Shown here: piece by piece, positions 30,816-40,734 of the stretch | Position numbering within the stretch: the first letter of the stretch is position 1 | Layout of the letters: every line of letters begins with the position of its first letter | DNA from: Ahaetulla prasina | Lineage: Eukaryota > Chordata > Lepidosauria > Squamata > Colubridae | DNA length: 64,000 bases | Direction of reading: 5' to 3' | NCBI RefSeq assembly: GCF_028640845.1 | Contig: NC_080540.1 | Location: 285,227,524 to 285,291,523 of the forward strand | Translations under genes and position numbers: made by a program | The notes under the pieces: generated by a model | Databases searched by the model: none | What the model was told of the DNA's origin: nothing | Seen by the model: only the letters and a program-made list of their open reading frames with translations

Positions 30816-31151
30816 AGAATTCCCCAGCCAGCAGAGCTTCTGGGAGTTGAAGTCCGCCAGGCTTAAAGTTGGAGACTCCTGGACTAGATTGTCATAAAAC
30901 TGCTGGGAAAGTTACTGGAGCTGTTTGATGAGTGGATTGGCTCCCTTGGCTTTGGGTCCAACATCCTCATCTCAGGCAATGGTGGAAAAGTATTTTATGT
31001 CATAAAAGATAAGGGCAGATAAATGCATATAGATTAGCTGCTTTATGATTGGCTCTGTCTTACGGTTGTTTGTCATGGAACCTCTCATCTGTTTACAGTG
31101 ACAATGAAATTGGGACAATGTGGTTGAATATAAAATCTGGAGTGACTTCAG

Positions 31152-31630
31152 GCAGTTTATTTTATTTTTATTTATTTATTTATTTATTTATTTATTTTGT
31201 CAAGTATATACAAGAGAACAGGTAAATGTATAAACATAATATGAATACATGAAAAGGGTACGTAAAAAGGAACATTAGGACAGAGACGGTAGGCACGCTG
31301 GTGCACATATGCACGCCCCTTACACACCTCTTAGGAATGGGGTGAGGTCAACAGTAGACAGTTTAAGCTTAAAGTTTTGGGGGTTTTGGGAAAGAAACCA
31401 CAGAGTCAGGTAGTGCATTCCAGGCATTGACCACTCTGTTGCTGAAGTCGTATTTTCTGCAATCGAGTTTGGAGCGGTTTACCTTGAGTTTGTATCTATT
31501 ATTTCCTTGTGTATTGTTGTGGTTGAAGCTGAAGTAGTCATTGACAGGTAGGACATTGAGGCAGATAATTTTACATACTATGCTTAAGTCAGGCTGAAGT
31601 CGGCGTAGTTCTAAATTATCTAAGCCCAAA
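31152..31630 (-). mobile_element. 5'-truncated CR1-like LINE, minus strand
   Basis: An ATTT tail (31,158-31,198), then 'ttttgtcaagtatatacaag', 'gtaggcacgctggtgcacat'. The minus-strand frame 31,369-31,629 (86 codons) encodes the same C-terminus as 30,172 (DNLELRRLQPDLSIVCK, KVNRSKLDCRKYDFSNR). Confidence 0.88.
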
Positions 31631-32163
31631 ATTTATCAAAAGCTAAGGATAATTTTTTTAAAATGAACTTGAGCTTCAGTTTAATGAATGTTCAACAGTT
31701 TTCCTTTTCTTTATCCTTCACTGCTGTTTACAGTTAACACAATCGTAGGCATGTTATTGAGAGGTAATACTAATTCAGTTCACTGGAATATATTCCCAAG
31801 TAAGTGAAGTAGAAAGATGGTAATGTCCAGGTAAATCCTTAATTTACAACTGTAGTTGGAAATGGAAATTGATTTGTAAGTCGTTATTGTTGTAAGTTGA
31901 GGCACCACCTGACCAGAACTAATTTTCTGGGGTTTTTTCCATAGTGGTCATTCAGCAAACACCATGACTGTTAAGTGAACACTATGGTTGTTAAGCAAAC
32001 CCATTCATTTGAAAGGGTGGTCTTTGCTGGATATTGGCAAAAGAAGATCTGCAGGCGATGACCAGGCTGAGCCCGAGAGAAGAATCAATTAGGTCATCAG
32101 TCTCAAGTCCTTTTGCATCCTACAAGAGATTTAAATCCAGTCCAATGTGAATTCTGTTGTCCT
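31631..32163. other. Unassigned; possible eroded TACAGGTAGTCC element
   Basis: 31,830-32,010 has 'aaatccttaatttacaactg', 'gtaagtcgttattgttgta' and 'ccatgactgttaagtgaaca', faintly like the family at 37,073. The remainder is unrecognised. Confidence 0.35.
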
Positions 32164-32520
32164 TTAGGTAAAGGTAAAGGTTCCCCTCGCACATATGTGC
32201 TAGTCGTTCCCGACTCTATGGGGCAGTGCTCATCTCTGTTTCAAAGCCGAAGAGCCAGCACTGTCCAAAGACGTCTCCGTGGTCATGTGACCGGCATGAC
32301 TAAACGCCAAAGGTACACGGAACGTTGTTACCTTCCCACCAAAGGTGGTCCCTATTTTCCTACTTGCATTTTTTATGTGCTTTCGAACTGCTAGGCTGGC
32401 AGAAGCTGGGACAAGTAACGGGAGCTCACCCCATTACGCAGCACTCGGGATTCGAACCACTGAACTGCCAACCTTTCGATCAACAAGCTCAACGTCTTAT
32501 CCACTGAGCCACCACGTCTC
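32164..32520 (-). mobile_element. Full-length Sauria-type SINE
   Basis: It starts with the tail aggtaaaggtaaaggttccc and ends with the head tccactgagccaccacgtc. B-box complement ggattcgaaccactg at about 32,447-32,461. About 357 bp. Only modest divergence from 24,076. Confidence 0.93.
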
Positions 32521-32545
32521 TTATCTACCACCAATTTGCTTTGCC

Positions 32546-32911
32546 AGGTAGTCCTTGACTTACGACCACAGCTGCGTGCAAAATTTCTGTTGCTAAGCGA
32601 GACATTTGCTAAGTGAATTTTGCCCCATTTTATGACCTTTCTTGCCACAGTTGTTAAGTGAATCATTTGCAGTTGTTAAGTTAGTAACACAGTTGTTATG
32701 CGAATCTGGCTTCCCCATTGATTTTGTTTGTCAGAAGGTTGCAACAGGGGGGATCACATGCCCTGGGGACACAGCAAGGGTCATAATCTATGAGCCAGTT
32801 GCCAAGCCTCTGAATTTTGATCACATCATCAAGGGGATGCGGCAAAGGTTTTCAGTGCTGTTGTAACTCTGAATAGTCATTAAACGAACTGTTGCCAGTC
32901 AAGGACTATCT
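32546..32911 (-). mobile_element. TIR element TACAGGTAGTCC, complete
   Basis: Ends ccaggtagtccttgacttac and gccagtcaaggactatctg are inverted. The interior (aaatttctgttgctaagcga; ttgttaagtgaatcatttgc; gattttgtttgtcagaaggt) is the reverse complement of the copy at 60,936. About 366 bp, non-coding. It adjoins the SPIN-like element. Confidence 0.85.
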
Positions 32912-32932
32912 GTCATTCAGATGCTTGTAGAG

Positions 32933-33409
32933 CAGTGGTTCTCAACCTTTATAGTGCTGCGACCCCTTTAATACAATTCCCCATGATGTGGCGACCCCAA
33001 CCATAAAATTATTTTCGTTTTGAATTTATCACGCCTGAAGCCGTATTGGCTAGCGATCTGAACTGCTTGCGATTGCCTTGAGGACGGAGGCATTAAAGCG
33101 GAGACTCCTCCCCTATTAAGTTTATCGCGCCTGAAGCCAGATTAGGCTAGCGATTGGGAGTGATTGCAGCTGGCTTGAGAGGGAGACATCAGAGCAAAGA
33201 TTTCTCTCTTTTTTAATTCATCATCGCGCCTGAAGCCGAATTCGGCTAGCGATTTGAAGAGCCTGCAGCTGGCTTGTGGGGTCAACCATTGGAGCGCGAT
33301 TCTTCGACTCGCAAGTATACTTCCCATATTTCCGATGGTCTTAGGCGACCCCTGGCAAATCGTCATTCGACCCCCAACGGGGTCGCGACTTGCAGGTTGA
33401 GAACCGCTG
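32933..33409. mobile_element. SPIN-like hAT element with triplicated internal module
   Basis: Ends CAGTGGTTCTCAACCTT and AGGTTGAGAACCGCTG. Subterminal blocks (gctgcgaccccttt; ccataaaattattttcgtt; ttccgatggtcttaggcgac; ccaacggggtcgcgact) match SPIN hAT elements as I know them. Flanks ttgtagag (32,925-32,932) and ttgtaggg (33,410-33,417) agree at 7 of 8 positions. Between the SPIN-like ends three copies (period 96-99 bp) of a module with cgcctgaagcc and ggctagcgat replace the usual core. No transposase. Confidence 0.9.
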
Positions 33410-33654
33410 TTGTAGGGAGTGTTAGTATGCAATGAACATATAGTCATTTTAACCAACTTGGCTCCTGATTTCCTGCACTTGGCATTATTAGGAGGGGGGA
33501 GATGTTGCACAAACTGTAAAGCACCCATTCTGTTACTGTTATAACTTAAAATGGTCATAAAACAACCCTTCATAAGTCAAGGGCTAGGGCTTGAAAGAAC
33601 AAGAAGGGTTGTTCTTTCAAACAACCATAATATGCAAGTTCTTTCAATTGTTTG

Positions 33655-34975
33655 TTTGTTTGTTTTATTTAGAAAAGTTATATTGCCACCTACTCACACA
33701 TGGTGACTCAAGGTGGCTTACCAGGACATAAAAGCACAAGATGAAAGAAATAAAAATAATAAAATAATAATAAAATAATAACCCACCCACCCCCATCCTG
33801 GCGACAACATACATTCATATTAGCCATTTAATGGGCTCCATCCCATTCTGGGTTCCCCAGACCCACTGGCAGAACCATGTCTTCAGGGCCTTCCAAAAAT
33901 GTGTTAAATAGAGGCTGTTCTGTCTCCTTCCCCACTTCAGACCCATGAGCTGGCCTTCAGCCAGTGGATTCATGGCTCTTATCATTCCTGGCAGAGAAAT
34001 CGCAGCTGCCCACCAAAGTACAAACAAATAACTCACGTAGCAAGACTTTCAGCTCTTTTTGAAACGGTTCAGCTAAACTTTGCTTCCCGTGGAGTGAGAA
34101 CAGTCCCAAAGCTCCTTATATATCCTGTGGGGTGGGGCATTCCTTTTGATGACGCCGCCTCTCTAATCTTCTGAAGTGCGGGTCAAGCCAAGCTTGATTA
34201 TTATTATCAGCTGGGTCTGAAGGCATAGCCTGGGGAAGGGAGGAATCAGGGGATGACGGCCTCATTACGTCCTCCAACTGGTCTGGTCCTGGCTCCTGGA
34301 GCCGAGCCAAAGGAATCGGTGCTCCTGAGGTAAACCTTACCGGCCCTTCCCCCTCACTCTCGGAGTCACTTTCGGGCATGGGGCCCGGTTCAGGGGCTGG
34401 AGTCACAACAGGGGCCAGTCTAATCTTTGGAGGGATGATGTTCCAGAGAGAGGAAGCCACCACAGAGAAGGCCCTTCTTCTGAGTCCCGCCAGATATATC
34501 TCCCTCGGGGATGGGACCCACAACATTCCTTGCCTCCCCGCTGTAGTGGGCAAGGTAGATGTGACTGTCAAGAGACGGTCCTTCAGATAACCTGGTCCCA
34601 AGCCATGAAGGGCTTTAAAGGTGACGACCAGCACCTTGAATTGCATCTGGAAGCAAGTTGTCAACCAATGCAGCTCCCGCAGGAGAGGTGATACATGTGC
34701 ATACCAATGTTTGCACAAAACCATGAGGGCACTGCATTTTGCACCAATGGGAGCTTCTGGATGCTTTTCAGGTGCATCCAGGCAAAGTGCATAGGACAGG
34801 AGGTGACAATGGCACGAATGACCGTGAGTAGGAATTGTTGGTCCAGGAAAGGGCGTAACTGGCATACAACCCACAGTTGCGCAAATGCCCTCCTGGCCAC
34901 GGCTGCCACTTACTCTTCGAGCAGGAATTGCAAGTCCAAGAGAATCACCAGATTACACACAGGGTCTCTTTGAGT
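33655..34975 (-). mobile_element. L2-like LINE, split by a solo LTR
   Basis: 3' end at left (tttatttagaaaagttatat; tcaaggtggcttaccaggac), coding C-terminus from about 33,840 (FWKALKTWFCQW) and, after the LTR, from 34,411 to about 34,900 (LRELHWLTTCFQMQFKVLV; FKALHGLGPGYLKDRLL; RRRAFSVVASSLWNIIPP). Removing 33,916-34,410 joins WNIIPPKIR to the downstream FWKALKTW region, as expected for L2. The 252-codon minus frame (34,116-34,874) is a chance fusion of L2 and LTR sequence. The adjoining 33,418-33,654 region is unassigned. Confidence 0.82.
33916..34410 (-). mobile_element. Solo LTR (TGTTGTGACTCC...GACAGAACA) in L2 LINE
   Basis: Minus strand: TGTTGTGACTCCAGCCCC, acidic/GC-rich part (gaaagtgactccgagagtga), TATA-like ggatatataaggagctttgg, end GGAGACAGAACA. 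Flanks gaggc and ggggc agree at 4 of 5 positions. 495 bp, without internal genes. Very similar to the plus-strand LTR at 41,875. Confidence 0.85.
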
Positions 34976-35317
34976 CAGTGTCACCCCATCCAAGATCAAA
35001 GGTGGCAATTTTCCATGGAGCAAAGAACCCCAAACCCAGAGTCACTCAGTCTTGCCAGGGTTTCACCCATTGCTCCCCATCCAGCCCCTAACAGCCTCCA
35101 GGCACTGTGAGAGGAATCACTTAACTTACCACAGCTATGCTTTACAACCCCCCTCTCCCTGATTTCATCCCACTAGATCTAACACAATGAGTATGTGACA
35201 GGTTCTATCTAGAGAGCTATATTTTGTGGGCCTGTTTCTGCTGTGGCCCCTGCACTGCAGAATCTTCTTCCATCCAAAACGAATATGGTCTCATCACTTC
35301 TAAGCTTCCGGAGGTCT
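34976..35317. other. Unassigned, possibly more of the L2-like LINE
   Basis: GC-balanced, no intact frame. It may be upstream L2 sequence on the minus strand; not demonstrated. Confidence 0.35.
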
Positions 35318-35325
35318 CTCAAGAC

Positions 35326-36029
35326 CAGGGGTGAAATCCAGAGAACCGGTAGCGGAAATGTTGAGCACTTCGGAGAACCAGCAGCAGAAATTTTGAGTAG
35401 TTCGGAGAACCGGCAAATACTATCTCTGGCTGGACCCAGAGTAGGGTGGGAATGGAGATTTTTTTTTTATTTGTCAAACACAATAGTATATATAAGTATA
35501 AGCATGAAATAACCATACAAATTGGATACAATCAAAGGGAACAATAGGACAGGAACGGTAGGCACGCTGGTGCTCTTCTGCACGCCCCTTACAGACCTCT
35601 TAGGAATGGGGTGAGGTCAATGGTAGATAGTCTTTGGTTAAAGCTTTGGAGATTTTGGGAAGAGACCACAAAGTCAGGTAGTACATTCCAGGCATTAACA
35701 ACTCTGTTACTGAAGTCATATTTTCTACAATCAAGATCGGAGCGGCTCACATTAAGTTTAAATCTATTGTGCGCTCGTGTATTGTTGCAATTGAAGCTGA
35801 AGTAGTCTTCGACAGGAAGGACATTGCAGTATCCTTCCCCAGGAGTGAGGTGGGAATGGAGATCTTGCAGTATCCTTCCCCCAGGAGTTGGGTGGGAATG
35901 GAGATCTTGCAATATCCATCCCCCAGGAGCGGGGTGGGAATGGAGATTTTGGAGTATCCTTCCTCTGCCATGCCCACCAAGCCATGCCCACAGAACCGGT
36001 AGTTTAAAAAAAATTGGATTTCACCACTG
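35326..36029 (+). mobile_element. hAT-like element CAGGGGTGAAATCC with minisatellite, split by a LINE
   Basis: Ends CAGGGGTGAAATCC and GGATTTCACCACTG. Flanks ctcaagac (35,318-35,325) and ctcaagat (36,030-36,037), 7 of 8 identical. The interior minisatellite (ggtgggaatggagatcttgc; agtatccttcccccaggag) has about four units, the first cut by the LINE at 35,459-35,825. The right part has the 'ccaccaagccatgccca' block and 'accggtag'. Confidence 0.9.
35459..35825 (-). mobile_element. 5'-truncated CR1-like LINE
   Basis: T-rich tail, 'atttgtcaaacacaatagta', 'ggaacaataggacaggaacg', 'cttacagacctcttaggaat'. The minus frame from 35,589 to about 35,822 encodes the family C-terminus (FKLNVSRSDLDCRKYDFSN; VVNAWNVLPDFVV). 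The upstream part of that frame (to 35,912) is minisatellite. Confidence 0.88.
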
Positions 36030-36114
36030 CTCAAGATCCGATTATATCAGCAGGCCTGGAGACCCTGAGGGAACCAATGAGGCGGCTCTATTACTATTGA
36101 CATCCCTTTAGCAA

Positions 36115-36295
36115 TGATTCTAGTTTTAGAAGCAGCTAAGTTTAGCTGCTTTTATCGTTTTTAAAACTATTTGTTAAGGATAATGCTTTTAGATATTTGT
36201 GGTTTTGGTTCTCTTGCATGCCACCCAGAGTTACTAGCTTGTGAAATGGCTGGCTCTATAAATTAGGTAAACCAATAAACAAAAATAAACAAGCT
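36115..36295 (+). mobile_element. L2-like LINE 3' UTR
   Basis: AT-rich, ending 'gcatgccacccagagttact' and 'ggctctataaattaggtaaa', then 'ccaataaacaaaaataaac'. This is the pattern of an old L2-like end. Confidence 0.55.
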
Positions 36296-36738
36296 AAGGT
36301 GGAAATATTGTACTAATGTATGTATTTATTCACGGTAAACTGCATATGCATCTGGTATCCCTTGGCTGCTTAATGGCTGCTTTCCAGTGGAAGCTGCGGT
36401 CAGCTGAATAGAGAAAAAGGCTGATTTTGGCAGGACTTCTTCCTGCATCCCCTTTAACTCTGCTATCACACTGTTCCATCGCAAGGGACGATGATCAAGC
36501 AACCATGGAGCTGGGAACCAAATCTCTGTTTTGCTTTTATGCTAGAATATGATTCTATGTTTTTGCATATCGCATTTGATTAAGAAGTCAAGCTTTGGGC
36601 TTCCGCTTGGCAGGAACATCTAAATTAGTTCTGCCAGAGAAGGCCTGCAAAATTCTGGATGACCGCAAAATGGCAGAGAAAAGTGGCAATTTGTAATTTT
36701 TTTTTACTGGCAACTGGTGGTTCCCTGGAGATCTGTAG
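36296..36738. other. No recognised feature
   Basis: Unique-looking, repeat-poor DNA. Nothing supported. Confidence 0.4.
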
Positions 36739-36746
36739 CCCTAATG

Positions 36747-37057
36747 CAGGGGTGTCAAACTGGATTGCATTGAGGGCCACATCAGGTTGTGTTTGACCTC
36801 AGGGGGCTGGGGTGGGTGTGGCCAGAGTGGGCGTGGCCAACTCGATGTCAGTCATCAAGACTCCATTTTCAGCCATGACGGCCTCCTACAGTTTTGTGCC
36901 AGCAAAAACGGAGCTCAAGGAGGCCGCGCGCAGTCCTCCAAGCTTCATTTTCACTGGCAGAGTCATGGCGGGCCGGTCCTTTGGGCAGCCCCATGGGCCA
37001 GATCTAAGCACCCCATGGGCCAGATCCAGCCCGCAGGCCTTGAGTTTGACACCCCTG
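36747..37057. mobile_element. Non-autonomous hAT element CAGGGGTGTCAAACT
   Basis: 311 bp. Ends CAGGGGTGTCAAACTGGA and TTGAGTTTGACACCCCTG. Perfect target duplication ccctaatg (36,739-36,746 and 37,058-37,065). Interior as in 15,244 (gccagcaaaaacggagctc). Confidence 0.93.
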
Positions 37058-37072
37058 CCCTAATGTAATACA

Positions 37073-37729
37073 AGTCGTCCCCAGCTTAGAACAGTTCGTT
37101 TAGTGACCGGTCAAAGTTACAATGGCACTGAAAAAGTAATTTGTGACTGTTTTTCACACTTACGGCCACTGCAGCATCCCCACTTCCCAATGATCAAAAT
37201 TCAGAGGCTTGGCAACTTGACTCATTGACCCAGCAGCAATGTCCCAGGGTCACGTGATCCCCTTTTGCAACCGTCTGATGAGCAAAGTCAATGGGGAAGC
37301 CAGATTCGCTTAACAACCGTGTTACTAACTTAACCGCCGCAGTGATTCACTTAACAGCGGTGGCAAGGAAGGTCATAAAATGGAGCAATTAAGAAATGTC
37401 TCACTTAGCAACAGAAATTTTGAGCTCAATTGTGGTCATAAGCATTTGCCTCCCCGGACTCTGGAGGCCCTCTGGAGGCTGGAAACAGGCCTGAACTTTC
37501 AGTAGGCCCATTTTTTGCCCTCCCTGAGCCTCCTTGTGCGCCCTGCACTTACCTGCATCCAAACAGGCCACATGAAGATTCCTGGGAGGGGCAGGGTGGG
37601 GTGGGTGGGACCAGCCAGGAATGGGATTTGGGGGTCTCCGAACTGCACAGAATCTTAGCTAGATGTTCTCCTGAACCCCTGCAAACCCCCAGCAGCCACC
37701 CGTGGTCATAAGTCAAGGACTACCTGGAT
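37073..37729 (+). mobile_element. TIR element TACAGGTAGTCC with GC-rich insert
   Basis: Left end acaagtcgtccccagcttag, right end 'gtggtcataagtcaaggact'. Interior to 37,445 is standard (gtcccagggtcacgtgatcc; aatggggaagccagattcgc). 37,446-37,702 is an unrelated GC-rich block (ctctggaggccctctggagg; gggaggggcagggtggggtg), probably a separate repeat. The TIR pair closes only when the insert is removed. Confidence 0.82.
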
Positions 37730-38038
37730 AATCTTATGGAATACTTCCAGCAGATTTGGAGATAGCAAAGACTTATTTATTTTATTAATTACCATTTTAG
37801 TTTTGCTACCAGGGGAGAAATGTACTGTGAGATCTTCCCATTACATTCCAGAAGGACATGGTTGATTGGGCTCAAGAGAATAAGACAAACTTCTGGTTAA
37901 TGAAGCACCTTTGCAAGTAATAACAATGAAGTGGTTGAGTCACTTCAACTGGGTAGGTAAATCTAAATATAATGACCTTAAAAATTAAAAATATTTATTT
38001 AAAAAAATATATATATGAAAGGGAAAGAAGGAAAGATT
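37730..38038. other. No recognised feature
   Basis: AT-rich, with an (AT)/A run near 37,990-38,020. Nothing supported. Confidence 0.4.
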
Positions 38039-38046
38039 ATCTAGAA

Positions 38047-38166
38047 CACGAGTGTCAAACTCTCGGTGTCCCGTTGCCATCGTGTGATGTTTCACAACGT
38101 TATTCCCATTTGTGGAGTGGGGTGGGTGTGGCCTGCATGTGACACATTGCCAGTTTGACACCCCTG
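38047..38166. mobile_element. Short hAT element (CACGAGTGTCAAACTC)
   Basis: 120 bp. Ends cacgagtgtcaaactc and agtttgacacccctg. Perfect target duplication atctagaa (38,039-38,046 and 38,167-38,174). Interior (gtgatgtttcacaacg; gtggggtgggtgtggcc) matches 44,041 and differs from 36,747, so it is a separate subfamily. Confidence 0.92.
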
Positions 38167-38174
38167 ATCTAGAA

Positions 38175-39068
38175 CAAAGATCTAGATATTGCTGGCTCTC
38201 TACTTAATTGGCCGTATTAGCTGAGGATGATGAGAGTTGGAATCTAACAACAGTTGGAAAGCTTCTGTACCTGCCTTGAGTAAGTAAGAAATGAGATAGT
38301 GAAACATTTCTCCAAGGTACATCCTGCTGGGTTCTGTACTTGTTTTGATGATGATGATGATGAAGGAGGAGGAGGAGGAGGAGGAGAAGAAGAAGAAATA
38401 ATGATGATAATGATGATGATGGTGGTGATGGTGATGGTGATACTGTTTATCCATTCAGTCATGTCCAACTATGGGCCAGGTCTCTCCACATCTTCTGATC
38501 TTTCACTACTTCTTTCAGTTTTTCTGTGCTCTGAATGGTGTCAGCTTTTGTAACTGTTTCAGGAAATACTAACTATTGTGTGAAATAAACTTGATGCAGA
38601 ATAGATGGTGTTGCACCAGCTATTTTCCATGTTTTGCTGGAACAAATCATGCCTGCATTGGCTAATGCGAAAATATTCCTCTGGGGAAAGTTTGAAAGAT
38701 ACAAAGCCCAAATGCCAAAATCTTTGAGGAGTTGTTCCACCGTTTAAGAGCCATTTGCTTAAAAGGCTTTGTATTGCAGCAGTTGGGCTATCAATGACTC
38801 AACTGCATAAATATAGAGCAGATTTTATTTCAGGCTATTCTTTGGATATGCAAACTAGACTTTATTCTATTTGTTTTTTTTTCCTTTTTTGTGAATGCCA
38901 AATCAAACGTTGACTTGGTGGGATTCAAAACTGAATTGGTCTTTGAAGCAGACTGAATCCAAATCCAAATCCGTAAAAGCTTCATTGGTGATTCACAGCC
39001 AGATTGCAAGCTTAAATAAATTCATAGATGAGCTTTCTACAAAAGGACAAATTGCTAGGATGGGAGAG
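38175..39068. other. No gene; trinucleotide repeat inside
   Basis: Contains the GAT/GGA repeat at 38,345-38,440. The remaining DNA (38,450-39,060) is unassigned and AT-rich. Confidence 0.4.
38345..38440. repeat. (GAT)n(GGA)n(GAA)n(GAT)n(GGT)n repeat
   Basis: Series of short trinucleotide runs. The His/Ser or Asp/Glu-rich frames across it are translation of the repeat. Confidence 0.93.
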
Positions 39069-39433
39069 AGGAAATGAGAAGAGAGGAGAAGAGAGGAGAA
39101 GAGAATGGGAGGGGAGGGGAGGGGAGGGGAGGAGAGGAGAGGAGAGGAGAGAAGGGAGAGGAGAGGAGAGGAGAAGAAAAGAGAGGAAGAGAGGAAGAGA
39201 GGAGAAGAGAGGAGCAAAAATGGGAGGGGAGGGGAAGAGAAGAGAGGAAAAGAGAAAAGAGGAGCAGAGAGGAGCAGAGAATGGGAGGGGAGCAGAAGAG
39301 AAGAGAAGAGAGGAGAGGAGAGGAGAGGAGAGGAGAGGAGAGAAAAGAGGAGAAAAGAGGAGAAAAGAGGAGAAAAGAGGAGAAAAGAGGAACAGAGAAT
39401 GGGAGAGAAGGGAGGGGAGGGAGGGGAGGAGAG

Positions 39434-39570
39434 CAGTGGTGGGATTCAGCCAGTTCGCACCACTTCGGGAGAACCGGTTGTTAACTTTCTGAGCAGTTTG
39501 ATGACCTAGTTGTTGGAAGAAATCATTAGGGCAGAGAACCGGTTGTTAAATTATTTGAATCCCACCACTG
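39434..39570. mobile_element. Short TIR element CAGTGGTGGGATTCA, copy 1
   Basis: 137 bp. Ends cagtggtgggattcagcc and tgaatcccaccactg. Inner 'agaaccggttgttaa' occurs twice. Flanking gaggagag on both sides is compatible with an 8-bp duplication but uninformative in this repeat. Confidence 0.85.
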
Positions 39571-39956
39571 GAGGAGAGGAGAGAAGAAGAGAGGAAAAGA
39601 GAGGAGAGAAGAAGAGAGGAGCAGAGAATTTGGCGAGGAGAAGAGAGAGAGGAGAAGAGAATGGGATGGGAGGGAGGGAGGGAGGAGAGAGGAGAGGAGA
39701 GAAGGGAGAGGAGAGGAGAGGAGAAGAAGAGAGGAAGAGAGGAAGAGGAGAAGAGAGGAGCAAAATGGGAGGGAGGAGAGGAGAGGAGAAGAGAAGAGAA
39801 GAGAAGAGAGGAGAGGAGAGGAGAGGAGAGGAGAAGAGAGGAGAGGAGAGAAAAGAGGAGAAAAGAGGAGAAAAGAGGAGAAAAGAGGAGAAAAGAGGAG
39901 AAAAGAGGAACAGAGAATGGGAGAGAAGGGAGGGGAGGGAGGGGAGGGGAGGAGAG

Positions 39957-40093
39957 CAGTGGTGGGATTCAGCCAGTTCGCACCACTTCGGGAGAACCGG
40001 TTGTTAACTTTCTGAGCAGTTTGATGACCTAGTTGTTGGAAGAAATCATTAGGGCAGAGAACCGGTTGTTAAATTATTTGAATCCCACCACTG
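39957..40093. mobile_element. Short TIR element CAGTGGTGGGATTCA, copy 2
   Basis: Apparently identical to copy 1 and at 523-bp spacing with the same flanks. It arose by duplication of the purine tract and not by a second insertion. Confidence 0.88.
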
Positions 40094-40195
40094 GAGGAGA
40101 GGAGAGAAGAAGAGAGGAAAAGAGAGGAGAGAAGAAGAGAGGAGCAGAGAATTTGGCGAGGAGAAGAGAGGAGAGGAGAATGGGACAATTTAGTA

Positions 40196-40583
40196 CAGGC
40201 CAAGAGTTACACTTAAATCAAAGAAATGGTGGAAGAGAATCATTAAAGAAAGGATGCAAAAGGAAGGACAACATGAAATCAGAATGACAAAAATTAAAAT
40301 AACTTTTATTTATTTTAAATAATTAAATTGAACTGATAAATTGTCCTGTGGCAAGTTGTCCCTCAGTGAGTTGGCCACAGTGAGTTGGCCATGGAGAGGT
40401 GGCCACTGCGAGTTGGCTGTGTCATGTTGTCCCATTCTGCAAACCCATGCCATGGGTTCCTGAAAGAAAGAGTGGTAAATAAAGTCTATTATTTGACCTA
40501 ACAGCAGAATTGTTGCCCTCAGTAAAAAATGACCGTTATACAGTGTTAAAACTTACTATGCCATAATGATACCTTAGGTAGCC
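40196..40583. other. Unassigned; short tandem 'gagttggcca' motif
   Basis: At 40,362-40,425 'gtgagttggccacagtgagt', 'tggccatggagaggtggcca' and 'ctgcgagttggctgtg' form about four imperfect repeats of 14-18 bp. No gene. Confidence 0.5.
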
Positions 40584-40591
40584 TTCTAGAT

Positions 40592-40726
40592 CAGGGGTCT
40601 CCAACTTTGGAAACTTTAAGACTTGTGGACTTCAACTCCCAGAGTTCCTCAGCCAGCAAAGCTGACTGAGGAATTCTGGGAGTTGAAGTCCACAAGTCTT
40701 AAAGCTGCCAAGGATGGAGACCCCTG
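40592..40726. mobile_element. Foldback hAT-like element
   Basis: 135 bp, ends CAGGGGTCTCCAAC and GATGGAGACCCCTG. Perfect target duplication ttctagat (40,584-40,591 and 40,727-40,734). Long complementary arms around 'cagccagcaaagctgactg'. Confidence 0.95.
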
Positions 40727-40734
40727 TTCTAGAT

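Larger units (their letters stand above)
30145..30881. mobile_element. Foldback hAT-like element, split by a LINE
   Basis: Left remnant caagagtctccaaccttggc; right arm 'ctgggagttgaagtccgcca' and 'aagttggagactcctg'. Target duplication gactagat (30,137-30,144 and 30,882-30,889). About 30 bp of the left arm were lost at the LINE junction. Confidence 0.85.
39069..40195. repeat. Polypurine (GAGAA/GGAGA) minisatellite, 1.1 kb
   Basis: The plus strand is almost only A and G in 39,069-39,433, 39,571-39,956 and 40,094-40,190. It is broken by two identical short TIR elements. Within it agaggagaaa (period 10) repeats cleanly at about 39,340-39,390 and 39,850-39,905. Offset between the two halves is 523 bp. 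Frames of up to 165 codons (39,028-40,032) are Glu/Arg/Lys repeat translation. Confidence 0.95.

Noticed and set aside
39028..40032. Overlapping open frames of 123-165 codons rich in Glu, Arg and Lys
   Set aside because: They are translations of a polypurine minisatellite in all three frames, with no start context, domain or conservation signal.
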